Under the pieces are notes generated by a model. The model ran no database searches, was not told the DNA's origin, and saw nothing but the letters and a program-made list of their open reading frames with translations. Shown here one piece after another: positions 6,892-13,764 of a stretch of DNA of 16,628 nucleotides; positions within the stretch are counted from its first letter, which is position 1; every line of letters begins with the position of its first letter. The position numbers were made by a program, and so were the translations under genes. Source of the DNA: Clostridia bacterium (GTDB lineage Bacteria > Bacillota > Clostridia > Christensenellales > Aristaeellaceae); assembly GCA_017551645.1 (NCBI GenBank), contig JAFZLE010000158.1:1-16628 (forward strand), written 5' to 3'.

Positions 6892-8417
6892 CGAAACGGA
6901 TCTTCTGCTTTCTGACGGCGCTGGCGCTGGCCCTGTCGGGCTTTGCCTGCGCGTCGGGGACTTCACGATTCATAATAGGCACGGTATACCAGCGGGGAGC
7001 GGCCATAAATCCCCTTTACTGCACGCAGAGGGACCTGGTCAGCGTCAACAACCTGGTGTTCGAGGGCGTTATGACGCTGAGCGACGAGCTCAGGCCCACT
7101 CCGGAGCTGTGCCTGTCATACTCCGTAAACGGGAAGACGGTCACGTTCGAGCTGAGGCAGAACGTGCGCTTTCATGACGGTACGTACCTAAGCGCCAACG
7201 ACGTGTACGAAAGCTACCGCAGGATAAAGAACATAGGCGAGAATTCCCCGTATTACAGCCGCTGCCAGTACATAAGCAAAATGGAGGTAGTGGATCTGTA
7301 CACCGTCAGGGTCACTGGGGAATACGAAAGCCTAATGACCCTTTACGCCATGACCTATCCGGTGCTGCACCGCAACACCCTGGACGAGACGCTGCCCACC
7401 GGCACCGGCCCCTACATGTACAACTATTCCGACGGGGACTGGATCCAGCTGGACGCGAACCCCTACTGGTGGAAAAAGGCGCCCGTGGTGGATACGGTTT
7501 ACATCTACCGTTATGACGAGACCGGGGACGCGCTCAAGGCGCTGACCAGCGGGGAAGTGAACGCGGTGCCCACTCGCAGCCAGACCGCCGCGCTGGGCAG
7601 GCTGCTCAACGACCGCATGAGCGTGGACTATTCCACCCTCACCTACGAGATGCTCATCCCCAACAACAAAAAACTGATATTCAGTGACATACGCACCCGC
7701 CAGGCGATCATGTACGCCATAGACACCTCTGTGATCGCAAAAAACATATACATGGACATGGTCATGGAGAGCGAGGTGCCTGTCATTACCGGTTCATGGC
7801 TGTACGAGCCCCAGAGCGCCGTATACTACAAATCCCCGGAAAGGGCGCTGATGCTGCTTAAAGAAGCGGGCTGGGGGGATTACAACAACGACGGCATACT
7901 GGACAAGGTAGTGGACGGGGTACTGTCGCAGCTGGAATTCACCATCACCACCTGCGTGGACGACGCCGCCAATACCCGTGCCCACGCCGCGGAGCTGATA
8001 GGCGATCAGCTGAAACTGCTGGGCATAAGCGTAAGCGTCAAGACGGTGACCAAGTCGACCCTGCAGAAGCGCCTTAAAAACGGGGACTTCGAAATGGTGC
8101 TGTGCGGCATCAACCTGTCGATAATGCCCGATCTCACCTTCCTGCTGAATTCCAGCGGGCGCATGAACTATTCCGGTTACTCTTCGGCGGAGATGAACAC
8201 TCTTCTCAGGAAATTGTACGACACCACGGACGAGACTGCCTTCAAGAGCATAATGAGTCAGATACAGCTCAAGATCGCGGAAGACCTGCCGTTTATGGGG
8301 CTGTTCTTCAGAAAGGGCACACTTATGACCACTTCCCAGGTGAGCGGCCTGGGGGCAATAATCGAGGGCGACGTATTCAAGGGCTTCGAGTACATCGAGT
8401 TCCTTGAAACCAGATAG
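6888..8417 (+). CDS. ABC transporter substrate-binding protein, family 5 (peptide/nickel type)
   Basis: A 509-residue exported solute-binding protein of the OppA/DppA class (SBP_bac_5). A basic N-terminus and hydrophobic stretch (about 4-20) form a signal peptide ending near Cys21. The expected lipobox is poor (GFAC rather than LAGC), so lipid anchoring at Cys21 is likely but not certain. Family features are a TPELCLSYSVNGKTVTFELR segment (71-90), VRFHDGTYLSANDV (93-106), TGTGPYMY (171-178) and a calcium-loop-like GDYNNDGILDK (330-340), common in this family. Ligands are usually oligopeptides, sometimes nickel complexes or sugars; specificity cannot be read here. No permease or ATPase gene is in the window, so its partners must be elsewhere. 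The start is translationally coupled to coaE (ATGA overlap) with AGGGAAGAG five bases upstream. Confidence 0.93.
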   Translation: MTKRIFCFLTALALALSGFACASGTSRFIIGTVYQRGAAINPLYCTQRDLVSVNNLVFEGVMTLSDELRPTPELCLSYSVNGKTVTFELRQNVRFHDGTYLSANDVYESYRRIKNIGENSPYYSRCQYISKMEVVDLYTVRVTGEYESLMTLYAMTYPVLHRNTLDETLPTGTGPYMYNYSDGDWIQLDANPYWWKKAPVVDTVYIYRYDETGDALKALTSGEVNAVPTRSQTAALGRLLNDRMSVDYSTLTYEMLIPNNKKLIFSDIRTRQAIMYAIDTSVIAKNIYMDMVMESEVPVITGSWLYEPQSAVYYKSPERALMLLKEAGWGDYNNDGILDKVVDGVLSQLEFTITTCVDDAANTRAHAAELIGDQLKLLGISVSVKTVTKSTLQKRLKNGDFEMVLCGINLSIMPDLTFLLNSSGRMNYSGYSSAEMNTLLRKLYDTTDETAFKSIMSQIQLKIAEDLPFMGLFFRKGTLMTTSQVSGLGAIIEGDVFKGFEYIEFLETR

Positions 8418-8430
8418 AATACGATACGAT

Positions 8431-8436
8431 GGGAGA
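8431..8436 (+). promoter_or_regulatory. Ribosome binding site fixing the galactokinase start
   Basis: GGGAGA lies four bases before ATG 8441. The alternative in-frame ATG at 8429 has no purine-rich site upstream, and its own codon overlaps this one. Confidence 0.7.
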
Positions 8437-8440
8437 CAGT

Positions 8441-9664
8441 ATGGACTTATTGCGGATTTACGGCACGGCTGAAAACGCTGAAAAACAGCAAAAGCGCTTT
8501 GAAAAAATGAAAGACGCGTTCGCCGGCGTCTACGGCGACGCCGAGGGCACCTGCTTTATCTCTGCGCCTGGCAGGACCGAGATAGCGGGCAACCACACCG
8601 ACCACAACCACGGCAAGGTGCTTGCCGCGAGCGTTGACCTGGACACAGTGGCGCTGGTAAGAAAAAACGGTACAGACAGGGTCAGGCTGGTCTCGGACGC
8701 ACTCAGGGCACCCCTTGACTGCGAGCTTACGTACCTGGAACCCTCTTCAAACGAAGCCGCTACCAGCCTGGCGCTCATCCGCGGCATGGCTGCGGGCTTT
8801 AAACGCAGGGGCTGCGCCGTGGGCGGTTTTGACGCTTACGTCACCAGCAACGTATTAAGCGGCAGCGGGCTGAGTTCTTCCGCCGCGTTTGAGGTCATGC
8901 TGGGCAAGATCTTCAGTGTGCTGTTCAATAACGACGCCATGTCCGCCGAAGACAACGCCGTGATCGCCCAGTGGGCGGAAAACAACTACTTCATGAAGCC
9001 CTGCGGGCTTATGGACCAGATGGCGTCCTCCGTGGGCGGGCTGGTGACCATGGACTTCGGAGCAAATCCCGCCAAAGTGGAAAAGATAGAGTATGACTTT
9101 GCCCGGAAAGGCTACTGCGCCTGCGTGGTGAGCTGCGGGGGCGAGCACGGCAACCTGACTGACGAGTACGCCGCGATCCCCGCCGAGATGAAGCAGGTGG
9201 CGCGCCTGCTGGGAGGCGAGACCATTAGGGACGTGGAGGACAAGATAGCATCCTCCCTGCCCATGCTCAAAAACAAGGTGCCTGACAGGGCGATACTGCG
9301 CGCGCTCCACTTTACGGACGAGAACCGCCGGGTGGAAAAACTGGTGGAATGCCTGAAAAACGACGACCTGGAAGGCTTCTTCAAGGGAATAATAGAAAGC
9401 GGCGAGAGCAGCTGGAAACTGCTGCAGAACCTGTATGTGGCGGGTTCCCAGAACCAGGAAATGCCGTTGGCGCTGGAAATGAGCCGGCGTTTCCTGACGG
9501 GCAGGGGCGCGTGGAGGGTGCACGGAGGCGGCTTCGCGGGCACCATACTGGCGTTCGTTCGGCTTGGTGACCTTCCCGCCTATACCGAATATATGGAAGC
9601 GGTGTTTGGAAGCGGAGCCGTAAAGCCCCTGTACCTGCGGCCCGTGGGAGCGGTCAGACTGTGA
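8441..9664 (+). CDS. galK: Galactokinase-like GHMP kinase
   Basis: A 407-residue GHMP-superfamily kinase, closest to galactokinase (ATP + galactose to galactose-1-phosphate, first step of the Leloir pathway). The galactokinase signature region is SAPGRTEIAGNHTDHNHG (41-58), the ATP loop is LSGSGLSSSAAFEV (139-152), CGLMDQMASSVGG (188-200) carries the catalytic-base Asp192, and HGGGFAGT (361-368) is the third motif. The signature departs from the textbook GR-x-N-x-x-GEHTDY: Glu replaces Asn after Arg, and Asn51 stands where a sugar-contacting Glu is usual. This variant is, to my memory, common in clostridial proteins annotated as galactokinase, but sugar specificity could differ. No galT or galE is present here. 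ATG 8441 is preferred because of the GGGAGA site. Its stop overlaps the tsaE start by four bases. Confidence 0.85.
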   Translation: MDLLRIYGTAENAEKQQKRFEKMKDAFAGVYGDAEGTCFISAPGRTEIAGNHTDHNHGKVLAASVDLDTVALVRKNGTDRVRLVSDALRAPLDCELTYLEPSSNEAATSLALIRGMAAGFKRRGCAVGGFDAYVTSNVLSGSGLSSSAAFEVMLGKIFSVLFNNDAMSAEDNAVIAQWAENNYFMKPCGLMDQMASSVGGLVTMDFGANPAKVEKIEYDFARKGYCACVVSCGGEHGNLTDEYAAIPAEMKQVARLLGGETIRDVEDKIASSLPMLKNKVPDRAILRALHFTDENRRVEKLVECLKNDDLEGFFKGIIESGESSWKLLQNLYVAGSQNQEMPLALEMSRRFLTGRGAWRVHGGGFAGTILAFVRLGDLPAYTEYMEAVFGSGAVKPLYLRPVGAVRL

Positions 9665-10137
9665 AGCTGAAGAGCGGCAGCGAAGGGGAGACTTTCCTTA
9701 TCGGCAAGGCACTGGGAGGCTGTCTGAAAGCGGGAGATACGGTGCTGCTCAGGGGCGACCTGGGCACGGGCAAAAGCGTGCTCGCCCGCGGCATCGCGTC
9801 AGCGCTGGGCATCGACAGGCCCATGGCAAGCCCGTCGTTCACCATAATGCAGCCGTACGAGGGCGTGTGCCCTGTGTACCATTTTGACCTGTACCGGCTG
9901 AGCGACCCTGACGAGATATACTTCGCCGGCCTGGAAGAGCATATAGGCTCGGACGGCGTGGCAATGATCGAGTGGCCGGAGATACTGGACGAAACGCCCC
10001 CGGTAAATGTTGACATATGCATCCAAAGGGGGAACGGATTCGACGAGCGCGAGCTCGAAGTCAGGCTTAACGGCATGGAAGACCGCGCGCAGCTCATCTG
10101 CAGCTCACTTAAACCATTTTCGGAGGGATCCGCTTGA
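9661..10137 (+). CDS. tsaE: tRNA t6A synthesis ATPase TsaE
   Basis: A 158-residue P-loop ATPase that works with TsaB and TsaD to make N6-threonylcarbamoyladenosine at position 37 of ANN-decoding tRNAs. Motifs are Walker A GDLGTGKS (32-39), SPSFTIMQPYEG (57-68), HFDLYRL (74-80) and IEWPE (103-107), all diagnostic of the family. It begins with GTG in a four-base GTGA overlap with the galactokinase stop; a GGGAG (9646-9650) ten bases upstream is a little far, so translational coupling is likely. It ends in a four-base TTGA overlap with tsaB. The tsaE-tsaB-rimI order is the common bacterial arrangement. Confidence 0.96.
   Translation: MKLKSGSEGETFLIGKALGGCLKAGDTVLLRGDLGTGKSVLARGIASALGIDRPMASPSFTIMQPYEGVCPVYHFDLYRLSDPDEIYFAGLEEHIGSDGVAMIEWPEILDETPPVNVDICIQRGNGFDERELEVRLNGMEDRAQLICSSLKPFSEGSA
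10122..10136 (+). promoter_or_regulatory. Ribosome binding site and TTG start of tsaB
   Basis: GGAGGG (10122-10127) stands six bases before TTG 10134. The resulting protein begins MNICALDTAS, exactly where TsaB proteins start, which supports a TTG initiation codon. Confidence 0.8.
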
Positions 10138-10829
10138 ACATATGCGCGCTTGACACCGCCTCCCTCGCCTGCTCCGTCGCGCTGATGACGGACGGCAGGT
10201 TAAGGGGCGAAAGACTTGCCAACAACGGGCTCACCCACTCCCAGACGCTCATGCCGATGCTGGAAGAGTTGTTGAGGAGCGAGGGGCTGCGCCCAAAGGA
10301 TATAGACGTGTTTGCTGCGGTCACGGGGCCGGGCTCTTTTACGGGAGTGCGCATAGGCGTGTGCGCGGTAAAAGGGCTGTGCGAGGCCACGGGTGCCAGG
10401 GCAGCCGTGGTGGACGCGCTGGAAGCGCTGGCCTGGGCCGCCCAGTATGAGGGGCTCATACTGCCCATACTTGACGCCAGGCGGCAGCAGGTGTATACTG
10501 CCCTTTTCAGGAAGACCCGCGGGGAGTTCGAAAGGCTGACGGACGACATGGCCGCGCCGCTCATCGAAGTCATAAAGACCCTGCCCGGGGACGAAACGGT
10601 GCTGTTTACCGGGGACGGGCTGAACGTCCACGAAGAGGCGGTGAAGACCGCGCTGGGGGACAGGGCGCTGGCAGCTTCCCCCTCCCAGAGGGTGATACGG
10701 GCGTCCGCCGCCTGCGAGATCGCGCTGTCCCGCCCCGAAAGCTACATTGACGCGCTGGAGCTCACGCCGCTGTACCTCAGGATGTCCCAGGCGGAAAGGG
10801 AACGGGCGGAGAGGCTGGGCGGCGCATGA
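10134..10829 (+). CDS. tsaB: tRNA t6A synthesis protein TsaB
   Basis: A 231-residue ASKHA-fold protein, the non-catalytic partner that dimerises with TsaD in t6A formation. The family signature is clear: LDTASLACSVAL (6-17), HSQTLMPML (35-43), and GPGSFTGVRIG (65-75). Length is normal. Translation starts at TTG within the tsaE stop (TTGA) and is supported by a strong GGAGGG site. The stop overlaps the rimI start as ATGA. The catalytic subunit gene tsaD, which often follows rimI, is not in this window and must be elsewhere. Confidence 0.96.
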   Translation: MNICALDTASLACSVALMTDGRLRGERLANNGLTHSQTLMPMLEELLRSEGLRPKDIDVFAAVTGPGSFTGVRIGVCAVKGLCEATGARAAVVDALEALAWAAQYEGLILPILDARRQQVYTALFRKTRGEFERLTDDMAAPLIEVIKTLPGDETVLFTGDGLNVHEEAVKTALGDRALAASPSQRVIRASAACEIALSRPESYIDALELTPLYLRMSQAERERAERLGGA

Positions 10830-11308
10830 CCGTCCTTTATCTGCGGGACGATTCGCGCCTTGACGACATGCTGGCAGTGGAGAGGAGCTGCTTTGCTTCG
10901 CCCTGGAGCCGGGAAGACATAAAAAACGCGCTGTCGGCCCCGTGGCTCAGGTGCATGGGCGTGTTTGAGGACGAACAGCTGATCGGCTGGGGCTGCGCGG
11001 GGGTGACACCGCCGGAGGCGCGGCTCATGACCATAGCGGTTCTGCCCGGATACCGCCGCAAAGGCTACGGAAAAACGCTGCTCAAGGCGCTTTTGCAGGC
11101 CGCTGCGGATACGGGCTGCGGCTATATGGAACTGGAATGCAGGGCAGGCAACCTTCCCGCCCAGCAGATGTATAAGACCCACGGATTCATAAAAGTCGGG
11201 ATATCGAAAGGCTATTATACGGACACGGGGGAGGACGCGTATATCTACTGTCTGCCCTCTCTGCCTGAGGGAAAGCCGGAAAACGACCCGTATATCACAA
11301 AGATCTGA
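10826..11308 (+). CDS. rimI: Ribosomal protein S18 alanine N-acetyltransferase RimI
   Basis: A 160-residue GNAT acetyltransferase; in Escherichia coli RimI acetylates the N-terminal alanine of ribosomal protein S18 with acetyl-CoA. The acetyl-CoA-binding motif is VLPGYRRKGYGKTLL (72-86), followed by ELECRAGNLPAQQMYKTHGF (102-121) and the RimI-typical KGYYTDTGEDAYIY (128-141). A short, polar C-terminal tail of about 15 residues goes beyond the core. The ATG overlaps the tsaB stop, and GGAGAGG (10808-10814) is eleven bases upstream, so coupling is probably important. Position after tsaE-tsaB supports RimI over a generic GNAT enzyme, though targets in Gram-positives may be broader than S18. Confidence 0.92.
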   Translation: MTVLYLRDDSRLDDMLAVERSCFASPWSREDIKNALSAPWLRCMGVFEDEQLIGWGCAGVTPPEARLMTIAVLPGYRRKGYGKTLLKALLQAAADTGCGYMELECRAGNLPAQQMYKTHGFIKVGISKGYYTDTGEDAYIYCLPSLPEGKPENDPYITKI

Positions 11309-11309
11309 C

Positions 11310-11317
11310 GGAGGGAA
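11310..11317 (+). promoter_or_regulatory. Ribosome binding site for the TTG-start hydrolase gene
   Basis: GGAGGGAA stands just before TTG 11321. The protein from this TTG has the expected short strand before the HGWGG oxyanion motif, so TTG is the likely start. Confidence 0.7.
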
Positions 11318-11320
11318 CCT

Positions 11321-12088
11321 TTGGAGTTTGAGTATTCCGGCATAAAAGTGCATTATGAGATAAGCGGGCAGGGCGACTGGGTGACGCTTCTGCACGGCTG
11401 GGGCGGCTCGGTAACGAGTTTTCTGGGCGCGCAAAACCAGCTGTGCGGCCGGTTCAGGGTGCTGAACCTGGATTTTCCGGGCTTCGGGACCAGCGAGGAA
11501 CCGCTGGACGACTGGGGCGTAAAAGAGTACGCCGAGTGCCTGCTGGCGCTGATGGACGAACTGGGAATAGAAAAAACAGCCGTTATCGCCCACTCCTTCG
11601 GGGGAAGGGTGGCGCTGAAGCTCGCTGACCTCAGACCGGGGATCGTCTCCAGGCAGGTGCTTACGGGCGGCGCGGGACTTAAGCCTGCCGAAACCAAGTG
11701 CAACGCTTCTCTCGCCTCCAGGCTCAAACGCGTTTACGACAACCCGCTGACCCGGAAGGTGCTGGGCGACGGCGGAGTGGATAAGATAAACAACGCGGTA
11801 AGAAGCCGTTTCGGATCCGAGGACTACAGAAACGCCTCTCCCCGCATGAGGGAGATATTCAAAAAGGTAATAGACGAAGACCTGGAGTATTGCCTTGACA
11901 AAGTCGCCTGTCCGACACTGCTGGTATGGGGCGAGTACGACACCGCCACGCCCCTGTGGATGGGCAGAAAGATGGAACAGCGGATAAAAGACGCCGCGTT
12001 GATAGTGTTTGAGGGCGGCACACACTTCGCGTACATTGAACAGTTCAGCCGTTTCATGGCGATCGTGAACAGTTTTCTGGGGGCATAG
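11321..12088 (+). CDS. Alpha/beta hydrolase (substrate unknown)
   Basis: A 255-residue alpha/beta-hydrolase-fold protein with a complete catalytic machinery: oxyanion motif HGWGG (25-29), nucleophile elbow AHSFGG (90-95, Ser92), acidic residue in WGEYDTATP (203-211, Asp207) and His235 in GGTHFAYIEQ (232-241). A helical cap lies around 120-190. No signal peptide is visible, so it should act in the cytosol. The family covers esterases, peptidases, lactonases and C-C hydrolases; sequence does not tell which. It begins at TTG after a GGAGGGAA site, 12 bases past rimI, and its stop is only two bases before the Mur ligase ATG. This tight packing with the ligase pair hints at a shared job in precursor or envelope chemistry, but that is inference. 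Confidence 0.9.
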   Translation: MEFEYSGIKVHYEISGQGDWVTLLHGWGGSVTSFLGAQNQLCGRFRVLNLDFPGFGTSEEPLDDWGVKEYAECLLALMDELGIEKTAVIAHSFGGRVALKLADLRPGIVSRQVLTGGAGLKPAETKCNASLASRLKRVYDNPLTRKVLGDGGVDKINNAVRSRFGSEDYRNASPRMREIFKKVIDEDLEYCLDKVACPTLLVWGEYDTATPLWMGRKMEQRIKDAALIVFEGGTHFAYIEQFSRFMAIVNSFLGA

Positions 12089-12090
12089 AT

Positions 12091-13734
12091 ATGTGGGGTT
12101 TGCTGATATTGGAACTTGCGCTGACCTGGGTGGGGCTTAATCTGGTTTCGCTGCACTACATACATATGCTGCAGCTGGAAAGCTACCAGCCCGACGGGTA
12201 TATGCGCCATCTGATGCGCTATAAGGCCGAGTGGCAGGGCGTGACGCTGATAACCGGCCTGGTGTGCCTGGCCGCGCAGCTGATACTGCCCACTATAGTC
12301 TTCCCGCTGTTTACCGGGGAACGGGTGTACTCGATGATAATCTCCCGGGTGCTGATAATCGCCTTCTACGCCGTCATGTGCGGACGGGAAGCCTACCGGT
12401 TCTTCACGGCTAAGCCCAAAAAGCCCCTGGTCTATACCAAAAGATGCAAGCGCCTGATCGCGGCCAATGCGGCCGTCACCCTGCTTTGTGTGGTGCTGCT
12501 GGCGCTTATAGCGGCAAGGTTCGACAGTTCCGACCGGCAGACCATGCTTATGTGGGTGTCACCCATGGCGCTCATAGCGGCGCTGCCGTTCATAGTATAC
12601 CTGAGCTCCCGCGCCATCCTGCCCGTGGAAAACCGCATAAACGAAGGCTTCAAGCGCGCTTCCCGGGAAAAACTTGCCAAAAACCCGAAACTCATCAAAG
12701 TGGCGATAACCGGCAGTTTTGGCAAGACGGGCACCAAGTACGCCCTGGGCACCATACTTGAGGGCAAGTACAAGACCTACATCAGCCCGGGTTCCACCAA
12801 TACGCCCATGGGCCTGTGCACGGTGATAAACAACCGCATGCCCGGCGACGTACAGGTGTTCCTGGCGGAAATGGGCTCCCGGCACGTGGGGGATATAAAA
12901 GAGCTAACGCAGATCGTCGCGCCGGACGTGGCGCTGATCACTTCCGTGGGCGCGCAGCATCTTGAGACCTTCGGCAACGTGGAAACGGTGGCGAAAGCGA
13001 AGTACGAGCTCATCGAGGCGCTGGGCAAAAAGGGCAAGGCGTTTTTCGCCTCGGACGGCGCCTGGGTGGACAAGATGTACGAAATGGCGGCCTGCCAGAA
13101 GTTTTTGAGCGGGCTTGAAAACCCTGCCTGCGACATGTGGGCGGAAAACATCGAGACCGGCGCGTTCGGCTCCCGCTTCGAGCTGGTGACCAAAGACGGG
13201 CAGCGTCAGGCCTGCGAGACAGAGATACTGGGACGGCACAATCTGTCCAACGTGGTCCTGTCCGCCCTGGCTGCCAGGGAGATGGGGCTGTCGCTGGAAG
13301 AGATATCTGCGGGCATTTCCCGCTTAAAGCCCGTGGAACACCGCCTGCAGCTTATAAAGGGCGACATAAACGTATTGGACGACGCGTTCAACTCCAACCC
13401 CGTGGGGGCGAAGGAAGCGCTGAGGATACTGTCCTGCTTCCCGGGCAGGCACCTGGTGGTGACTCCCGGCTTTGTGGAGATGGGCGCGGACGAGGAAAAA
13501 TACAACTTCGAGCTGGGCGGACAGATCGCGGAATACTGCGACGCGGCGATACTCGTAGGCAAAAAGCATACCGCGCCCATAATGAAGGGCCTGCTCAAAG
13601 CGGGCTTCAACCGCGCCAGCGTGATCCAGGTGGGCAGCCTGGACGAAGGCTCCCGCCGGATACGGGAATTCATTTCTTCCGGCGACGCGGTGCTGTTTGA
13701 GAACGACCTGCCCGACAACTATAACGAAAACTAA
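12091..13734 (+). CDS. Membrane-anchored MurF-like Mur ligase
   Basis: A 547-residue protein in two parts. Residues 1-180 hold about five hydrophobic segments (roughly 1-22, 52-75, 82-102, 127-149, 157-178). Residues about 195-547 are a Mur ligase ATP-binding and C-terminal domain of the MurF type: P-loop TGSFGKTGT (207-215; canonical MurF reads TGSNGKTTT), LAEMGSRHVGD (258-268), DVALITSVGAQHLETFG (279-295), GRHNLSN (381-387), EHRLQ (416-420) and DDAFNSNP (430-437). It ends in FENDLPDNY (536-544), where standard MurF has a KGSR motif. The usual MurF N-terminal domain that recognises the UDP-MurNAc-tripeptide is absent. MurF normally joins D-Ala-D-Ala to that tripeptide, and the Ddl-type gene 30 bases downstream fits a dipeptide supplier. 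The acceptor may be membrane-linked (inference). GGGGGC precedes the ATG by six bases. Confidence 0.85.
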   Translation: MWGLLILELALTWVGLNLVSLHYIHMLQLESYQPDGYMRHLMRYKAEWQGVTLITGLVCLAAQLILPTIVFPLFTGERVYSMIISRVLIIAFYAVMCGREAYRFFTAKPKKPLVYTKRCKRLIAANAAVTLLCVVLLALIAARFDSSDRQTMLMWVSPMALIAALPFIVYLSSRAILPVENRINEGFKRASREKLAKNPKLIKVAITGSFGKTGTKYALGTILEGKYKTYISPGSTNTPMGLCTVINNRMPGDVQVFLAEMGSRHVGDIKELTQIVAPDVALITSVGAQHLETFGNVETVAKAKYELIEALGKKGKAFFASDGAWVDKMYEMAACQKFLSGLENPACDMWAENIETGAFGSRFELVTKDGQRQACETEILGRHNLSNVVLSALAAREMGLSLEEISAGISRLKPVEHRLQLIKGDINVLDDAFNSNPVGAKEALRILSCFPGRHLVVTPGFVEMGADEEKYNFELGGQIAEYCDAAILVGKKHTAPIMKGLLKAGFNRASVIQVGSLDEGSRRIREFISSGDAVLFENDLPDNYNEN

Positions 13735-13764
13735 ACTATTCCAGCACAGGAAGGAACTATTGAG

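Noticed and set aside
8429..8440. Galactokinase start at ATG 8429
   Set aside because: No purine-rich site precedes it, whereas ATG 8441 has GGGAGA four bases upstream.
10742..12025. Long open frame on the minus strand opposite tsaB, rimI and the hydrolase
   Set aside because: It has no recognisable motif, is rich in His, Arg and Pro as expected of an antisense shadow of GC-rich genes, and overlaps three well-supported genes.
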